Of a stretch of 64,000 nucleotides of DNA, positions 32,495 through 43,285 are shown in pieces (positions within the stretch are counted from its first letter, which is position 1; every line of letters starts with the position of its first letter). The stretch is from Wenyingzhuangia marina. GTDB taxonomy: Bacteria; Bacteroidota; Bacteroidia; Flavobacteriales; Flavobacteriaceae. The DNA lies in contig NZ_FQXQ01000002.1 of assembly GCF_900130035.1 (NCBI RefSeq), positions 643,964 through 707,963 on the forward strand. Reading direction: 5' to 3'. A program made the translations under genes and the position numbers. The notes below the pieces were generated by a model that did no database searches, was not told the origin of the DNA, and saw nothing but the letters and a program-made list of their open reading frames with translations.

Positions 32495-32874
32495 TGAAAA
32501 AGATATTTCAAACCGTAAATGCTCCTGCACCTGTAGGTCCTTACAACCAAGCCGTAGCCATTAATGGAATTTTATATGTTTCTGGTCAAATTGCTATAGA
32601 TCCTAAAACAGGAAGTTTTGTGACAGAAGATATTCAAGCGGAGACAAATCAAGTCATGAAAAATATCAAAGCTATTTTATTAGAAGCTGGTGCTACATTT
32701 GAAAATGTAGTAAAAGCTTCAATATTTTTAGCCAACATGGATGATTTTGCTGATGTAAATAAAATCTACGCAACTTATTTTAATAAAATGACAGCTCCTG
32801 CAAGAGAATGCGTAGAAGTATCCAAATTACCTAAAAATGTATCTGTTGAAATATCTGTAATCGCACATATATAA
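32494..32874 (+). CDS. ridA: RidA family enamine/imine deaminase
   Basis: RidA hydrolyses reactive 2-aminoacrylate and related enamines released by PLP enzymes. The 126-residue protein has APVGPYNQAV, LYVSGQIAIDP, the QVMKNIKAILLEAGATFENVVK core, FADVNKIYATYF, and the catalytic-type arginine R104 in PARECVEV that binds the substrate carboxylate. This places it in the active RidA subgroup. The ATG overlaps the stop of the ABC exporter gene by one base (TAATG), a sign of translational coupling. Confidence 0.95.
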   Translation: MKKIFQTVNAPAPVGPYNQAVAINGILYVSGQIAIDPKTGSFVTEDIQAETNQVMKNIKAILLEAGATFENVVKASIFLANMDDFADVNKIYATYFNKMTAPARECVEVSKLPKNVSVEISVIAHI

Positions 32875-32883
32875 GCAACATAC

Positions 32884-35151
32884 ATGATACGTAAACTAAT
32901 CATATTTATAGTTTCTAGCATTTTTTTAGGTGCCTTAGGAATCGCTGGTTTTATTGGACTTGTGTACATTGGTGCTTTTGGACCTATAGCCAATAAACAA
33001 GAATTAACAGAAATTAAACAAGCACAAGCCAGTGTGGTTTATAGTGCTGATAATAAAATTATTGGTAAATTTTTTCATACCAACAGAACTAACGTAGCAT
33101 ACAATAAACTACCCAAACATTTAATCGATGCTTTGGTTGCTACAGAAGATGCTCGTTTTTATGAACACAATGGTATTGACAAAATAGCCATGCTTAGGGT
33201 TTTATTTAAAACCATTTTACTAGGAGATGTTTCATCAGGTGGAGGAAGTACTATTTCACAACAACTGGCAAAAAACTTATTTTCCAGAAAAGATTTTGGA
33301 ATACTTTCCATGCCTGTAAACAAAACTAAAGAAGCAATTTTAGCCAATCGATTAGAATCTATTTACACCAAACAAGAAATACTGTCTCTATATTTTAATA
33401 CCGTCCCTTTTGGAGAAGGGGTTTATGGAATTGAATCTGCTTCTCAACGTTATTTTTCTGTTCCTGTAAATAAACTCAACTTAGAACAATCCGCTATTTT
33501 GGTAGGGATGTTAAAAGCCAATACTTATTATAATCCTAGACAGCATCCAGATCATGCTTTTAAAAGAAGAAATACGGTTCTTTTTCAAATGAAAAAAGCA
33601 GGTTATTTAAATGATGAAGAATATTTAGAACACAGTAAAGATTCTGTAAACATACAGTACAGCAACTTGGTGATAGAAAATCCTAATGGATACTTTTTAA
33701 AGCAAGTAAGAAATAAGGCTGATGAAGTTTTAAAAGACTTTGAAAAGAATGATGGTACTGCCTGGCAAATAGAAAATGATGGATTAATTATTGAAACTAC
33801 TTTAGTATCCGCACTACAAGAAACTGCTTTAGAAACAAGAAAAGCCCATTTGATAAAATTACAAAAATCGATGGATTCTTATTGGAATATCATTAAACAT
33901 AAAAAAAACATCCAAAGTACTATTCAAAGAGAATGGCAACAAACAAAAAAATACAAGCGTTATAAAAATGCTGGATTAAGCAATGCTGCGATAAAAGATA
34001 GTAGTAAGATCAAACAATCTAGGTTTGTTTTTGAATGGAAAGATAAAGACAATAATTACTCTGAACTAGATTCCATTAGTCATTACATTAAAATGCTGAA
34101 TGCTGCTGTGTATGGAGTAAACACTCATAATGGAGCTGTTGAAATTTATGTAGGAGGTAATAATTTTGAGTTTTTACCTTATAATTTAATTACAAGTGAA
34201 AGACAAGTAGCTTCAACTTTTAAGCCTATTGTGTATACAGCTGCTTTAGAAGATGGACAAAAACCATGTGATTGGATTAACAACGAAGTAAAAACATACA
34301 CTGATTACGATGATTGGAAACCTGAAAATTACGATCATTCCGATGGTGGATATTACAGCATGGTTGGTGCCTTAGCTAAAAGTGTAAATATACCCACCGT
34401 TGCCACTTATTTTAAAATAGGACCAGATAAGCTACAAGAAACAGCTAATTCGTTAGGTTTAGATAAAGAATTAAAAAGGGTTCCTTCTACTGCTTTAGGA
34501 ACTACTAATTATTCCTTACAAAACATTGTGCATGCCTATATTCCATTTGCTACAAGAGGTTATAATGTAGAACCATATTACATCACGGCTATTAAAGATC
34601 CAAAAGGGAATATTATATATCAACATAAAGCTAATACTGAAGAAAAAGAACCTGTCTTAGAGATTAAAACCATGGAAACCATGCAACTTTTATTAAAAAG
34701 TGTGGTTGACAAAGGAACTGCTGTTAGATTAAAATCTCAATATGGAGCCAAAGGTGATTGGGCTGGAAAAACAGGAACTTCACAAGACTATAGTGACTCT
34801 TGGTTTATTGGCTTTAACTCTGATATTATTATTGGTTCATGGGTAGGTTGTAAATATCCTAGTATACATTTACCTTCTAGCATTGGTGGTGGTTCTGTAG
34901 CTGCTTTGCCAATTGTTGGAGGCATTGTTTCTAAAAACTATAAGAATACTGATATCAACCAACAATTATCTGCTGGTTTTCCAACATTTGATGAAGAAAT
35001 TCTAAGCAGTTGTGATTGTGAATTCTTTAGAGAAGAGAATACTTTTGAAAAAATACTTGATATCTTTGATAAAAAGAAAAAGAAGAAAGGAAACTTTTTC
35101 ACTAGACTCTTTGGAGGTAGTAAAGATGAAGAAAAAGATAGTATTGAATAA
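32884..35151 (+). CDS. Class A penicillin-binding protein (PBP1-like)
   Basis: This bifunctional peptidoglycan synthase has one N-terminal membrane helix, a GT51 glycosyltransferase domain (catalytic Glu in ALVATEDARFYEHNGID, then GGSTISQQLAKNLF and KEAILANRLESIYTKQEIL) and a transpeptidase domain with the SxxK serine S444 (VASTFKP), an SVNIP SxN motif and K629 in KTGTSQDYSD. The length is 755 residues. The C-terminal tail is highly charged (KKKKKKGNFFTRLFGG). It is the last gene of the truA run and ends at a strong terminator. It should act in the periplasm in cell-wall growth. Confidence 0.94.
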   Translation: MIRKLIIFIVSSIFLGALGIAGFIGLVYIGAFGPIANKQELTEIKQAQASVVYSADNKIIGKFFHTNRTNVAYNKLPKHLIDALVATEDARFYEHNGIDKIAMLRVLFKTILLGDVSSGGGSTISQQLAKNLFSRKDFGILSMPVNKTKEAILANRLESIYTKQEILSLYFNTVPFGEGVYGIESASQRYFSVPVNKLNLEQSAILVGMLKANTYYNPRQHPDHAFKRRNTVLFQMKKAGYLNDEEYLEHSKDSVNIQYSNLVIENPNGYFLKQVRNKADEVLKDFEKNDGTAWQIENDGLIIETTLVSALQETALETRKAHLIKLQKSMDSYWNIIKHKKNIQSTIQREWQQTKKYKRYKNAGLSNAAIKDSSKIKQSRFVFEWKDKDNNYSELDSISHYIKMLNAAVYGVNTHNGAVEIYVGGNNFEFLPYNLITSERQVASTFKPIVYTAALEDGQKPCDWINNEVKTYTDYDDWKPENYDHSDGGYYSMVGALAKSVNIPTVATYFKIGPDKLQETANSLGLDKELKRVPSTALGTTNYSLQNIVHAYIPFATRGYNVEPYYITAIKDPKGNIIYQHKANTEEKEPVLEIKTMETMQLLLKSVVDKGTAVRLKSQYGAKGDWAGKTGTSQDYSDSWFIGFNSDIIIGSWVGCKYPSIHLPSSIGGGSVAALPIVGGIVSKNYKNTDINQQLSAGFPTFDEEILSSCDCEFFREENTFEKILDIFDKKKKKKGNFFTRLFGGSKDEEKDSIE

Positions 35152-35152
35152 T

Positions 35153-35184
35153 AAAAAAGCTCAGTTTAAAACTGAGCTTTTTTA
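35153..35184. terminator. Bidirectional terminator between PBP and mgsA
   Basis: AAAAAAGCTCAGTTT pairs with AAACTGAGCTTTTTT, symmetric with A and T runs on both sides. Confidence 0.87.
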
Positions 35185-35547
35185 TTATGCTGACTTTATT
35201 AATAAACCTGCCGTTGCAGGATTGGTTGCTAAAGGCACGTTATATACATCACATAAACGCATCAACATAAAAATATCTGGTTCATGTGGATGTTTTTCTA
35301 AAGGATCTCTAAAGAAAATAACCATTCCTGTTTTACCTTCTGCAACTCTTGCTGCAATTTGAGCATCTCCTCCTAAAGGTCCAGATAAAAATCTGTGTAC
35401 ATTTAATCCTGCAGCTTCTACTTTTGAACCTGTAGTTCCTGTAGAAATCAAATTGATTCCTTTTGCTTTTAACAATTCTTTATGTTCCATTAAAAACTGA
35501 ACCATATCAGCTTTTTTCCCATCATGAGCTATAATTGCTATTTCCAT
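35185..35547 (-). CDS. mgsA: Methylglyoxal synthase
   Basis: MgsA turns dihydroxyacetone phosphate into methylglyoxal plus phosphate, a bypass of lower glycolysis when phosphate is short. The 120-residue protein has [12 protein letters not shown], the phosphate-binding STGTTG loop, [16 protein letters not shown] with catalytic D61, and [16 protein letters not shown] with H88 and D91, equivalent to H98 and D101 in E. coli. All active-site residues are present. It lies downstream of gap, separated by a terminator, so it may be transcribed separately but shares the triose-phosphate theme with gap and pfkA. Confidence 0.96.
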   Translation of the reverse strand: MEIAIIAHDGKKADMVQFLMEHKELLKAKGINLISTGTTGSKVEAAGLNVHRFLSGPLGGDAQIAARVAEGKTGMVIFFRDPLEKHPHEPDIFMLMRLCDVYNVPLATNPATAGLLIKSA

Positions 35548-35637
35548 ATTTTTTTAATTTATACTTGCAATATATTAATTTCTGCAAAAAAAATCTCTAC
35601 TAAATTTCAGCGATAAAACTGTCATAAATCACCTCAT

Positions 35638-35676
35638 AAAAAAACCTCGAATCAGTAAAGAAACGAGGCTTTTATA
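35638..35676 (-). terminator. Terminator after gap
   Basis: On the minus strand GCCTCG pairs with CGAGGT around a loop of about 14 bases, followed by a T7 run. Confidence 0.7.
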
Positions 35677-35693
35677 TAATGTAACTCTAATGC

Positions 35694-36695
<1,002 letters not shown>

Positions 36696-36735
36696 TTAAT
36701 TATATATTTAATTAATTTGTTTACTTATTTTATTT

Positions 36736-37722
36736 TTAGATACTTAATATATCAGCCACTCTTAACAAGTCCATGTTAATGTCGTGGTGTAATTTTACTG
36801 CTTTTTCTAAATTGATAGCAGTAATTTCGTTGTTGTTAATACCTACCATTAGGTTTGATTGTCCTCCTAATAATAAGTCTACTGCTTTTACTCCTAATCT
36901 ACCTGCCAATACTCTATCGAAACACGATGGAGATCCTCCTCTTTGCATGTGACCTAACACAGACACTCGGACATCGTACTCTGGCATATTTTTTTCTACG
37001 AAGTCTTTTAATTCAAAAACTCCTTTTCCTGTCTTATCCCCTTCTGCAACAACAACAATACTTGATGTTTTTCCTGATTTTTTACTATTCTCTAAAGACT
37101 CTACCAATCTTTCAATTCCTAAGTTCTCTTCAGGAATTAAAATTTCTTCAGCTCCAGCTCCAATACCTGCATTTAGTGCAATAAATCCAGCATCACGTCC
37201 CATTACTTCAACAAAAAACAATCTGTTATGAGAAGATGCAGTGTCTCTAATTTTATCAATTGCTTCTACAACTGTGTTTAAGGCAGTATCATAACCTAGT
37301 GTAAATTGAGTTCCGTAAATATCATTATCTATAGTACCAGGAATTCCTATTACAGGAACTTTAAATTCTTTATTAAAAATCATTCCTCCTGTAAAAGAAC
37401 CATCACCTCCAATAACAATTAATGCATCTAATCCATTTGCTTTAAAATTCTCATAAGCTTTCTTTCTACCTTCAGGTGTTCTAAAGGCTTCGGAACGTGC
37501 TGTTTGAAGGAAAGTACCTCCTCTACTAATAGTATTTCTAACACTTCTAGAGTCTAAAGGGATTAATTCGTTATCTATCAAACCTTGGTAGCCTCTTAAA
37601 ACTCCCATACATTCTATATTATTAAATACACAGGCTCTTACAACAGCTCTTACCGCAGCATTCATACCTGGAGCATCTCCTCCAGAAGTCATCACGGCTA
37701 TTTTACTTACTTTAGTACTCAT
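36736..37722 (-). CDS. pfkA: ATP-type 6-phosphofructokinase
   Basis: PfkA phosphorylates fructose-6-phosphate to the 1,6-bisphosphate, the committing step of glycolysis. The 328-residue protein shows MTSGGDAPGMNAAVRAVVR, the ATP-binding GGDGS at 105-109 (Gly after Asp indicates ATP use, not PPi), the catalytic D132 in GTIDNDI, and MGRDAGFIAL. It is the first gene of the pfkA-gap pair on the minus strand, and mgsA lies just beyond gap. No clear promoter box was found in the 157 bases upstream. Confidence 0.96.
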   Translation of the reverse strand: MSTKVSKIAVMTSGGDAPGMNAAVRAVVRACVFNNIECMGVLRGYQGLIDNELIPLDSRSVRNTISRGGTFLQTARSEAFRTPEGRKKAYENFKANGLDALIVIGGDGSFTGGMIFNKEFKVPVIGIPGTIDNDIYGTQFTLGYDTALNTVVEAIDKIRDTASSHNRLFFVEVMGRDAGFIALNAGIGAGAEEILIPEENLGIERLVESLENSKKSGKTSSIVVVAEGDKTGKGVFELKDFVEKNMPEYDVRVSVLGHMQRGGSPSCFDRVLAGRLGVKAVDLLLGGQSNLMVGINNNEITAINLEKAVKLHHDINMDLLRVADILSI

Positions 37723-37879
37723 ACTTATATTTTATAATGTATAAAAGTAGTCATTATTCAGACTTGAAATAACCTTGTATAAATTTAAATACGAAAACGA
37801 TATAGAGCATTTTCGTGATTTTAAAGTTAAAAAAGTCTTTTTAATGGCTACTCCTTTTATATTAAATAATTCTTAATTT

Positions 37880-38788
37880 CTAATCCCAAAGATATTTAGG
37901 ATACACTCCTTTTTGTTTTAATTCTGTAATGGCCTTGGTTACGACAGGCTTATCTTCTGTATAAGTGACACCATACCATTTTGCATCAGAAGTTAATACT
38001 TTTACAACTCCTTTATTGGCATGTATTACATTGCTAACTACGGTTGGAATAAAGAATTCACTTTTCAACTCTGTAGATCTTTCCTTCATAAAAACTTCGA
38101 AATCTTGTTCTAGGACTTCAAGAAATTTTGGTGTGAATCCCCAAAAATTCATAGAAACAATGGTATCATTATTCATAATTACTGAATTCCCTTCATCATC
38201 TTTTCTAATAATATCATCTCCAATCTTCTCTATATGAGTTCTTTCAATTACATCTGTTAATTCATGATTCTCATTTACATAACATTGCCCTCTAGAAACA
38301 TATCCATTGTCTGATATTGTTTTGTCTAAACTATATCCAACCATACACATATTATATGAATTTTTATCTAAATCGGATAATTCTCTTATAATACTTTTAA
38401 AGGCTTGTCTACTATAAAAATCATCACCATTAATAACAATAAAATTATCATTAACTACATCTTTGGTCATTAACAAGGCATGTCCCGTACCCCATGGTTT
38501 TGTTCTTTCTGGGTGAATTGGGTAACCTGAAGGTATCTTATGTATTTCTTGACACACATATGCCACTTCTATTTTTCCTGCTAATTTTTTATCAAAAATA
38601 GCTTTAAACTGATCTATAAAATCTTCTCTTACTATAAACACTACTTTTTTAAAACCAGCCTCTATAGCGTCATAAATAGAGAAATCTATAATGGTATCTC
38701 CTTCATCAGACATGGTATCCATTTGCTTCAATCCACCATAACGACTTCCCATTCCGGCAGCTAGTACTACCAAAGTATATGTATTCAT
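37880..38788 (-). CDS. Sugar-phosphate nucleotidyltransferase-like protein
   Basis: This 302-residue protein has the NTP-transferase fold. The pyrophosphorylase signature VVLAAGMGSRYGGLKQM occupies residues 8-24, and FIVINGDDFY holds a metal-binding Asp. TKPWGTGHALLMTKDVV resembles the nucleotide-recognition region, and INGDDFYSRQAF precedes a Rossmann-type second half. Relatives are widespread in Bacteroidota and simply called nucleotidyltransferases. The sugar and base are not deducible. It lies just upstream of the glycolytic pair but separated by about 160 bases, and may supply activated sugars for the envelope. Confidence 0.82.
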   Translation of the reverse strand: MNTYTLVVLAAGMGSRYGGLKQMDTMSDEGDTIIDFSIYDAIEAGFKKVVFIVREDFIDQFKAIFDKKLAGKIEVAYVCQEIHKIPSGYPIHPERTKPWGTGHALLMTKDVVNDNFIVINGDDFYSRQAFKSIIRELSDLDKNSYNMCMVGYSLDKTISDNGYVSRGQCYVNENHELTDVIERTHIEKIGDDIIRKDDEGNSVIMNNDTIVSMNFWGFTPKFLEVLEQDFEVFMKERSTELKSEFFIPTVVSNVIHANKGVVKVLTSDAKWYGVTYTEDKPVVTKAITELKQKGVYPKYLWD

Positions 38789-38839
38789 TTTTTTGAGTTA
38801 AGTTGGTTAAGTTTTATTAGGTCGATAAAAATATGACTT

Positions 38840-41800
38840 TTATAGTAAATCTGGCAGTATATAGAACAATTTATCATCAGTAATTTCAAATTCTTCTTCT
38901 TTTTTTATCTTTTCTTTCTTCTTTTCTTTAAGACCAATTTTTTGTAGCATTTCTGTTAAATTATTAAAATCTATTTGGTAACTTAATCCTATCCCTTGTG
39001 TATAACCTTGTTCTTCTTCTGAGTATTGAATTTCATTTTGTCTATTAAAAACCGAGGAGCGTAAAGAACCATCTTTATTAATCAAAAATTCTATTTTTAC
39101 TTCTCCTACAACTGCTGTTTGAGTTTTAGTACCTACTGGCACTCCTAACTTTCCGTTGATTAAAACCCTATCATTAATTTCTGTAGCCACCCCAATATCT
39201 ATTTGATCATCTATCGCCAAATCCTCTACATTAGAAGCTTCACCTGAGGTATATCCAAAATTAATATGAAACTTATCTTCTTCTTTGTTAAAAATTTGAG
39301 TTACCGCATTTGATATAATTTCAGAAGTTGTATTAGTTATTACAGAACTTGTATTGTTGATATTGTTTTCATCATAAAAATTCTTAGTTACTAAAAGTGA
39401 GAAAAACTGTCTCATCTTAGAATTTTCATCAATATTTAACTTAAAATCTAACTCCGAAGAAACCGTTGAACTTGCATTTGGAATGGTAATGATAAATTCT
39501 TGATTGGAATTAAATAATTCTCCTGTAACCTTCGTAATTAAATCAACATCTATTTTACGGTTTACTGTTAAACTTTCTAAAAGCACTTTGGGATTTGCTT
39601 TTACATGATGGATGGCTTCAATGTTTAATTCCGCTTTAAATGGATCTCCATTCCACGAAACGGTTCCTCCTTTTTTTACCACAAAAGGTTTGTTTACAAA
39701 ACCTCCATATCTAAAGTTATAGAGACCTTCATCAACCACCAAGTCTCCATACATTCTAATATTAAATAGTTTATCTATATCAATCAATAATCTACCATCT
39801 GTTCTACCTTGTAGCGAACTTCCTGACGCTTGATCAATTACAACTTCTCCTAAAGCATCTTTGGTAATATCTAAATTTAAAGTAACCGTAATTCCTCCTA
39901 TAGTACCTGTATTGACTATTTCCGAATCTTCATCTGTTTCAGATTCTTTAAAGTAAATAAATCTATTACTTTCAACCTGCTTTATATCGCTAATAGGAAG
40001 CACAAATTTTGTATTTGGTAAAGTGGTTCCTGACACATTAATTGCTAAATCTGTAGTAGGTCCAACAATAGTTGCAAAACCATCCATAAAAGCAGTTCCG
40101 TAATATTTAGAATCTTCTTCTTGTTCAGTATTTAACACCAATAAATTCTTACTATCTATTTTTAAATCAAGATTCCAATTATTGTATTTATCATAATTAA
40201 TTTCTCCATCTAAAGTACCATTAGTTCCATAAATGACATCTTTAAGCAAGATTTTATCGAAGATGAATTTCTTTCCATCAATTTTTATTTTAGTATCTCC
40301 TACAAAATTATAATCAACATTTAAATAAGGAAATTTTAACCCTGCATCTTTTAGTTCTATAGTTCCATAATTGTTAAAATCGTTTAGACTTCCCGAAATA
40401 GTAAAATCACCCTTGGCTTTTCCTCTAATAGCAGAAAGAACGTTTCTACCTAAAGGACTTAAAGAGCCTAGTCTTAAATTATTTAAAGTTCCTTTTAGGT
40501 TTATTTTAGAATCTCCAAAGTTGTTTTCATTTACAATAATTTCACCAATAGCATCAATGTTCTGAGTGTCATTATTGGTTATATTAAAATTTAAATTATA
40601 TCCCAATTTTTTATCGTTGGGGTCAATACTTGTAACCATGTTTCCATAATCAATCCCATTGATTCTTAATTTTTCTACTTTTAAAGATCCATTGGGTTTT
40701 AATAAAGTATTCTTTTCTTTAAAAAATACTTCACCACTAGCAATTCCACCAATATTTAAACTATCAACACTTGGAAGGTTTTCTGCTAAATTGATATTAT
40801 TTAAGGTTAATTTTAAATTTTTGGAATGATCTTTTTTTACAGTTCCATCAAATTCAAACTCCTGTTCTCCATTAGCAAAAGAAATTTCATGAAACGCCCA
40901 ATCTCCTGTTTCGTAATTATAGCGAATTTTGTTTTGTTTGTTTTCTAAGTTTACCCACAAAGATTTTAAATACTTAAAATAGACACTTTCAATTCCTAAA
41001 GAAACCAATTTGTCTTCAGTAGTTAAATAAAAAACAGCACGGTTATTAATTTTATCACTTTGAAAGTTAGACCTAACAAATAGCGTATCGTTTACTTTTT
41101 TACCTAAAAGAGATAAATCTTCGTAAACCTGTTTTTTGAATTTGAATTTCTGAATAGAAATATTAGAATTAATCCATTGATTAGAGTTGTCCAAAGTAAC
41201 TTCAAGATTCTCTACCTTTAAATCTTTGGAACTAATAGTTGGTACTTTAGCGTAAATAGCCCCTTTATCACCTTTAGCATCTAACACCCCTGACATAATT
41301 AAATTCTTATCCAACCAAAACTGATCTGTAAAAACCTTTACAATAGTTGGATAAACTTGCATTTTAAACACAAGTGTTTGGTTGGCTATTTCTGACCTAA
41401 TTAATGTTCCTGGAATAAATTTGTACAATGCATTCTCTGCTAATACCTTTAAATCCTCAAAGTTAAATTCTCCTTCACCTTCCATACTCAAAATATCTTT
41501 TGATTCTATGAGTATGTTTTTATTCTTTCCTTTAGACTGTAATGATACTCTCATGTCGCTTAAATTAAGTGAATCTTTTGGAGTCTCTACATACAACCCT
41601 GAAATCAACCCATCCAAAGAAAATTCATTGGGTTTATTAATTAATTTAAGTCTACCAGAACCTGTTACATTTTTTTGATAATAATTCCCTTCTGGAAAAA
41701 GATCATTTATTCTAGCTTTTGTAACGTCTAAATCAAAATTATATTCTTCTTTTTTATTGATTTTATTTTGAGTGATTTTGGTTTTAAAAGTTAACAAGGT

Positions 41801-43180
41801 ATCTTTTGATTCAAAATCTGCTATAAATGAGTTTTTATCTATCTGAAAATCGATATTAGATTTAGATAATTTTATTTTTTTATACGTCAAATTCTTAAAA
41901 TCTAATTTTGCGTTTACATCAAGATTTTTTTGACTTATATTCCCTTTTATTTTTCCTTTGAATTTAATGTTTTTAAGTCCTTTAATTTGATTTAATTCTG
42001 GAACAAAACCATTAGAAACCCACACTTCTAAATTTTTATCAGGAGTATCAAGTTTATTGATAAAACCATCTAATTCTACATTTCCAATATTGGTTTTGGC
42101 TGTTCCTTTAACAATTAATTTTTGTAAGCTCACCTCTAAATCACCCAAGAAATTTAATTTATTAATCCCTATATAATCATCAGGTAAACTCTTGTTGTAA
42201 AGATTAGGAACAATTTTTTTTAAATATTCTGGAACCAAATTAACATTCCCATTTTTGATTCTAAACCTTAAATCGTCTCTATTATCAATACTGTTTTTTA
42301 AAAACAAATCTCCTTCTAAAATTAAAGACTCATTTCTAGAAACCATTTTAGCATTAGTCAATCTCAAATTGTTTAGGGTACCATTCACTTTTGAACTAAT
42401 CCCTAATTTTTCATAACTATCAAAATGAGGATAAATTTTATCAATATCTTCTAAAGAAACCTCTCCACGATGAACAGCTCCTTTTAAATTTACTTTTGAT
42501 ACAAAATCTGAAAAGTCAGATGGAGTATAATTAAAAACTACATCTAAATATAGATCTGAATGATCTGTAAGAATATGAGTTTTATTAAAACTCATTTCTG
42601 ATAAAGAATATTTAAAATCAGTTTCTAGTTTTTGGTATTTAATTTTATAAACATCTTCAAAACTCAACGAATCTGTTAAAACCTCAACTTCTGGTCCATT
42701 AATCACAAGTGTTTTTAAATGTCCCGAAACTTTATTAAAATCAACAACATATTCATTGTTTTTAGTTAAAGAATATCCAAGGTTAGATACTAACGCTTCT
42801 TTAAACTTTATTTCTAACGGTTTTTTATTGCTTTTTTTCTTTCCAAATTTTGAAGAGAAAATAGTTAAACTTCCCGACTCCTCTCCAGGATAAATGATAT
42901 CATTTACCCCACCATTACTAACCTTAACATCAGCAAATGATAAAACTTTGTTTTTAAGTTTGTGCAAATCAACCAATCTTCCTTTTGCATCTTCCGCAAA
43001 AATAAGGGTATCTTGATGGTGGTCTTTAATCAATACATTATGTATTTCAAACTCTCCAAAAGGATTAACTTTAATAGCATCTACATGAAAAGAAACATCA
43101 AAATCATCTTCTAAATACTTAAATATACGTTCAGTAATTAATAGTTGTGTTTCCCCAAATTGCAAGGAAATAACTAGCAA
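38840..43180 (-). CDS. tamB: TamB-like AsmA/translocation and assembly module protein, start codon unclear
   Basis: This very long protein (at least 1446 residues) is rich in beta strands. The C-terminus carries the TamB domain (roughly residues 1000-1446, with ASGSSLQGRTDGRLLIDID, GDLVVDEGLYNFRYGGFV and PVGTKTQTAVVGEVKIEF). It is expected to bridge the inner and outer membranes in lipid transfer or outer-membrane protein assembly. The listed start is a TTG at 43180 that would cut off most of a hydrophobic anchor. The same frame continues upstream as IKTIIKILGRFLLAVV and then LLLLLVISLQFG, a normal TamB signal anchor, to a TAA at 43265-43267, without any ATG, GTG or TTG before 43180. The true start is therefore probably a near-cognate codon such as the ATA at 43238-43240, or the gene has lost its start. 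Confidence 0.85.
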   Translation of the reverse strand: MLVISLQFGETQLLITERIFKYLEDDFDVSFHVDAIKVNPFGEFEIHNVLIKDHHQDTLIFAEDAKGRLVDLHKLKNKVLSFADVKVSNGGVNDIIYPGEESGSLTIFSSKFGKKKSNKKPLEIKFKEALVSNLGYSLTKNNEYVVDFNKVSGHLKTLVINGPEVEVLTDSLSFEDVYKIKYQKLETDFKYSLSEMSFNKTHILTDHSDLYLDVVFNYTPSDFSDFVSKVNLKGAVHRGEVSLEDIDKIYPHFDSYEKLGISSKVNGTLNNLRLTNAKMVSRNESLILEGDLFLKNSIDNRDDLRFRIKNGNVNLVPEYLKKIVPNLYNKSLPDDYIGINKLNFLGDLEVSLQKLIVKGTAKTNIGNVELDGFINKLDTPDKNLEVWVSNGFVPELNQIKGLKNIKFKGKIKGNISQKNLDVNAKLDFKNLTYKKIKLSKSNIDFQIDKNSFIADFESKDTLLTFKTKITQNKINKKEEYNFDLDVTKARINDLFPEGNYYQKNVTGSGRLKLINKPNEFSLDGLISGLYVETPKDSLNLSDMRVSLQSKGKNKNILIESKDILSMEGEGEFNFEDLKVLAENALYKFIPGTLIRSEIANQTLVFKMQVYPTIVKVFTDQFWLDKNLIMSGVLDAKGDKGAIYAKVPTISSKDLKVENLEVTLDNSNQWINSNISIQKFKFKKQVYEDLSLLGKKVNDTLFVRSNFQSDKINNRAVFYLTTEDKLVSLGIESVYFKYLKSLWVNLENKQNKIRYNYETGDWAFHEISFANGEQEFEFDGTVKKDHSKNLKLTLNNINLAENLPSVDSLNIGGIASGEVFFKEKNTLLKPNGSLKVEKLRINGIDYGNMVTSIDPNDKKLGYNLNFNITNNDTQNIDAIGEIIVNENNFGDSKINLKGTLNNLRLGSLSPLGRNVLSAIRGKAKGDFTISGSLNDFNNYGTIELKDAGLKFPYLNVDYNFVGDTKIKIDGKKFIFDKILLKDVIYGTNGTLDGEINYDKYNNWNLDLKIDSKNLLVLNTEQEEDSKYYGTAFMDGFATIVGPTTDLAINVSGTTLPNTKFVLPISDIKQVESNRFIYFKESETDEDSEIVNTGTIGGITVTLNLDITKDALGEVVIDQASGSSLQGRTDGRLLIDIDKLFNIRMYGDLVVDEGLYNFRYGGFVNKPFVVKKGGTVSWNGDPFKAELNIEAIHHVKANPKVLLESLTVNRKIDVDLITKVTGELFNSNQEFIITIPNASSTVSSELDFKLNIDENSKMRQFFSLLVTKNFYDENNINNTSSVITNTTSEIISNAVTQIFNKEEDKFHINFGYTSGEASNVEDLAIDDQIDIGVATEINDRVLINGKLGVPVGTKTQTAVVGEVKIEFLINKDGSLRSSVFNRQNEIQYSEEEQGYTQGIGLSYQIDFNNLTEMLQKIGLKEKKKEKIKKEEEFEITDDKLFYILPDLL

Positions 43181-43285
43181 AAGTAGTAGTGCAACTACTG
43201 CAAGTAAAAATCGACCGAGTATTTTTATTATTGTTTTTATAAACGCTAAATTTGTGCCACTAAATTAGTTAATTAAACTGTAATT

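Noticed and set aside
43185..43201. AGTAGT-GCA-ACTACT dyad as an operator
   Set aside because: It is explained by Leu/Ala/Val codons of the tamB anchor and sits too far inside the gene.
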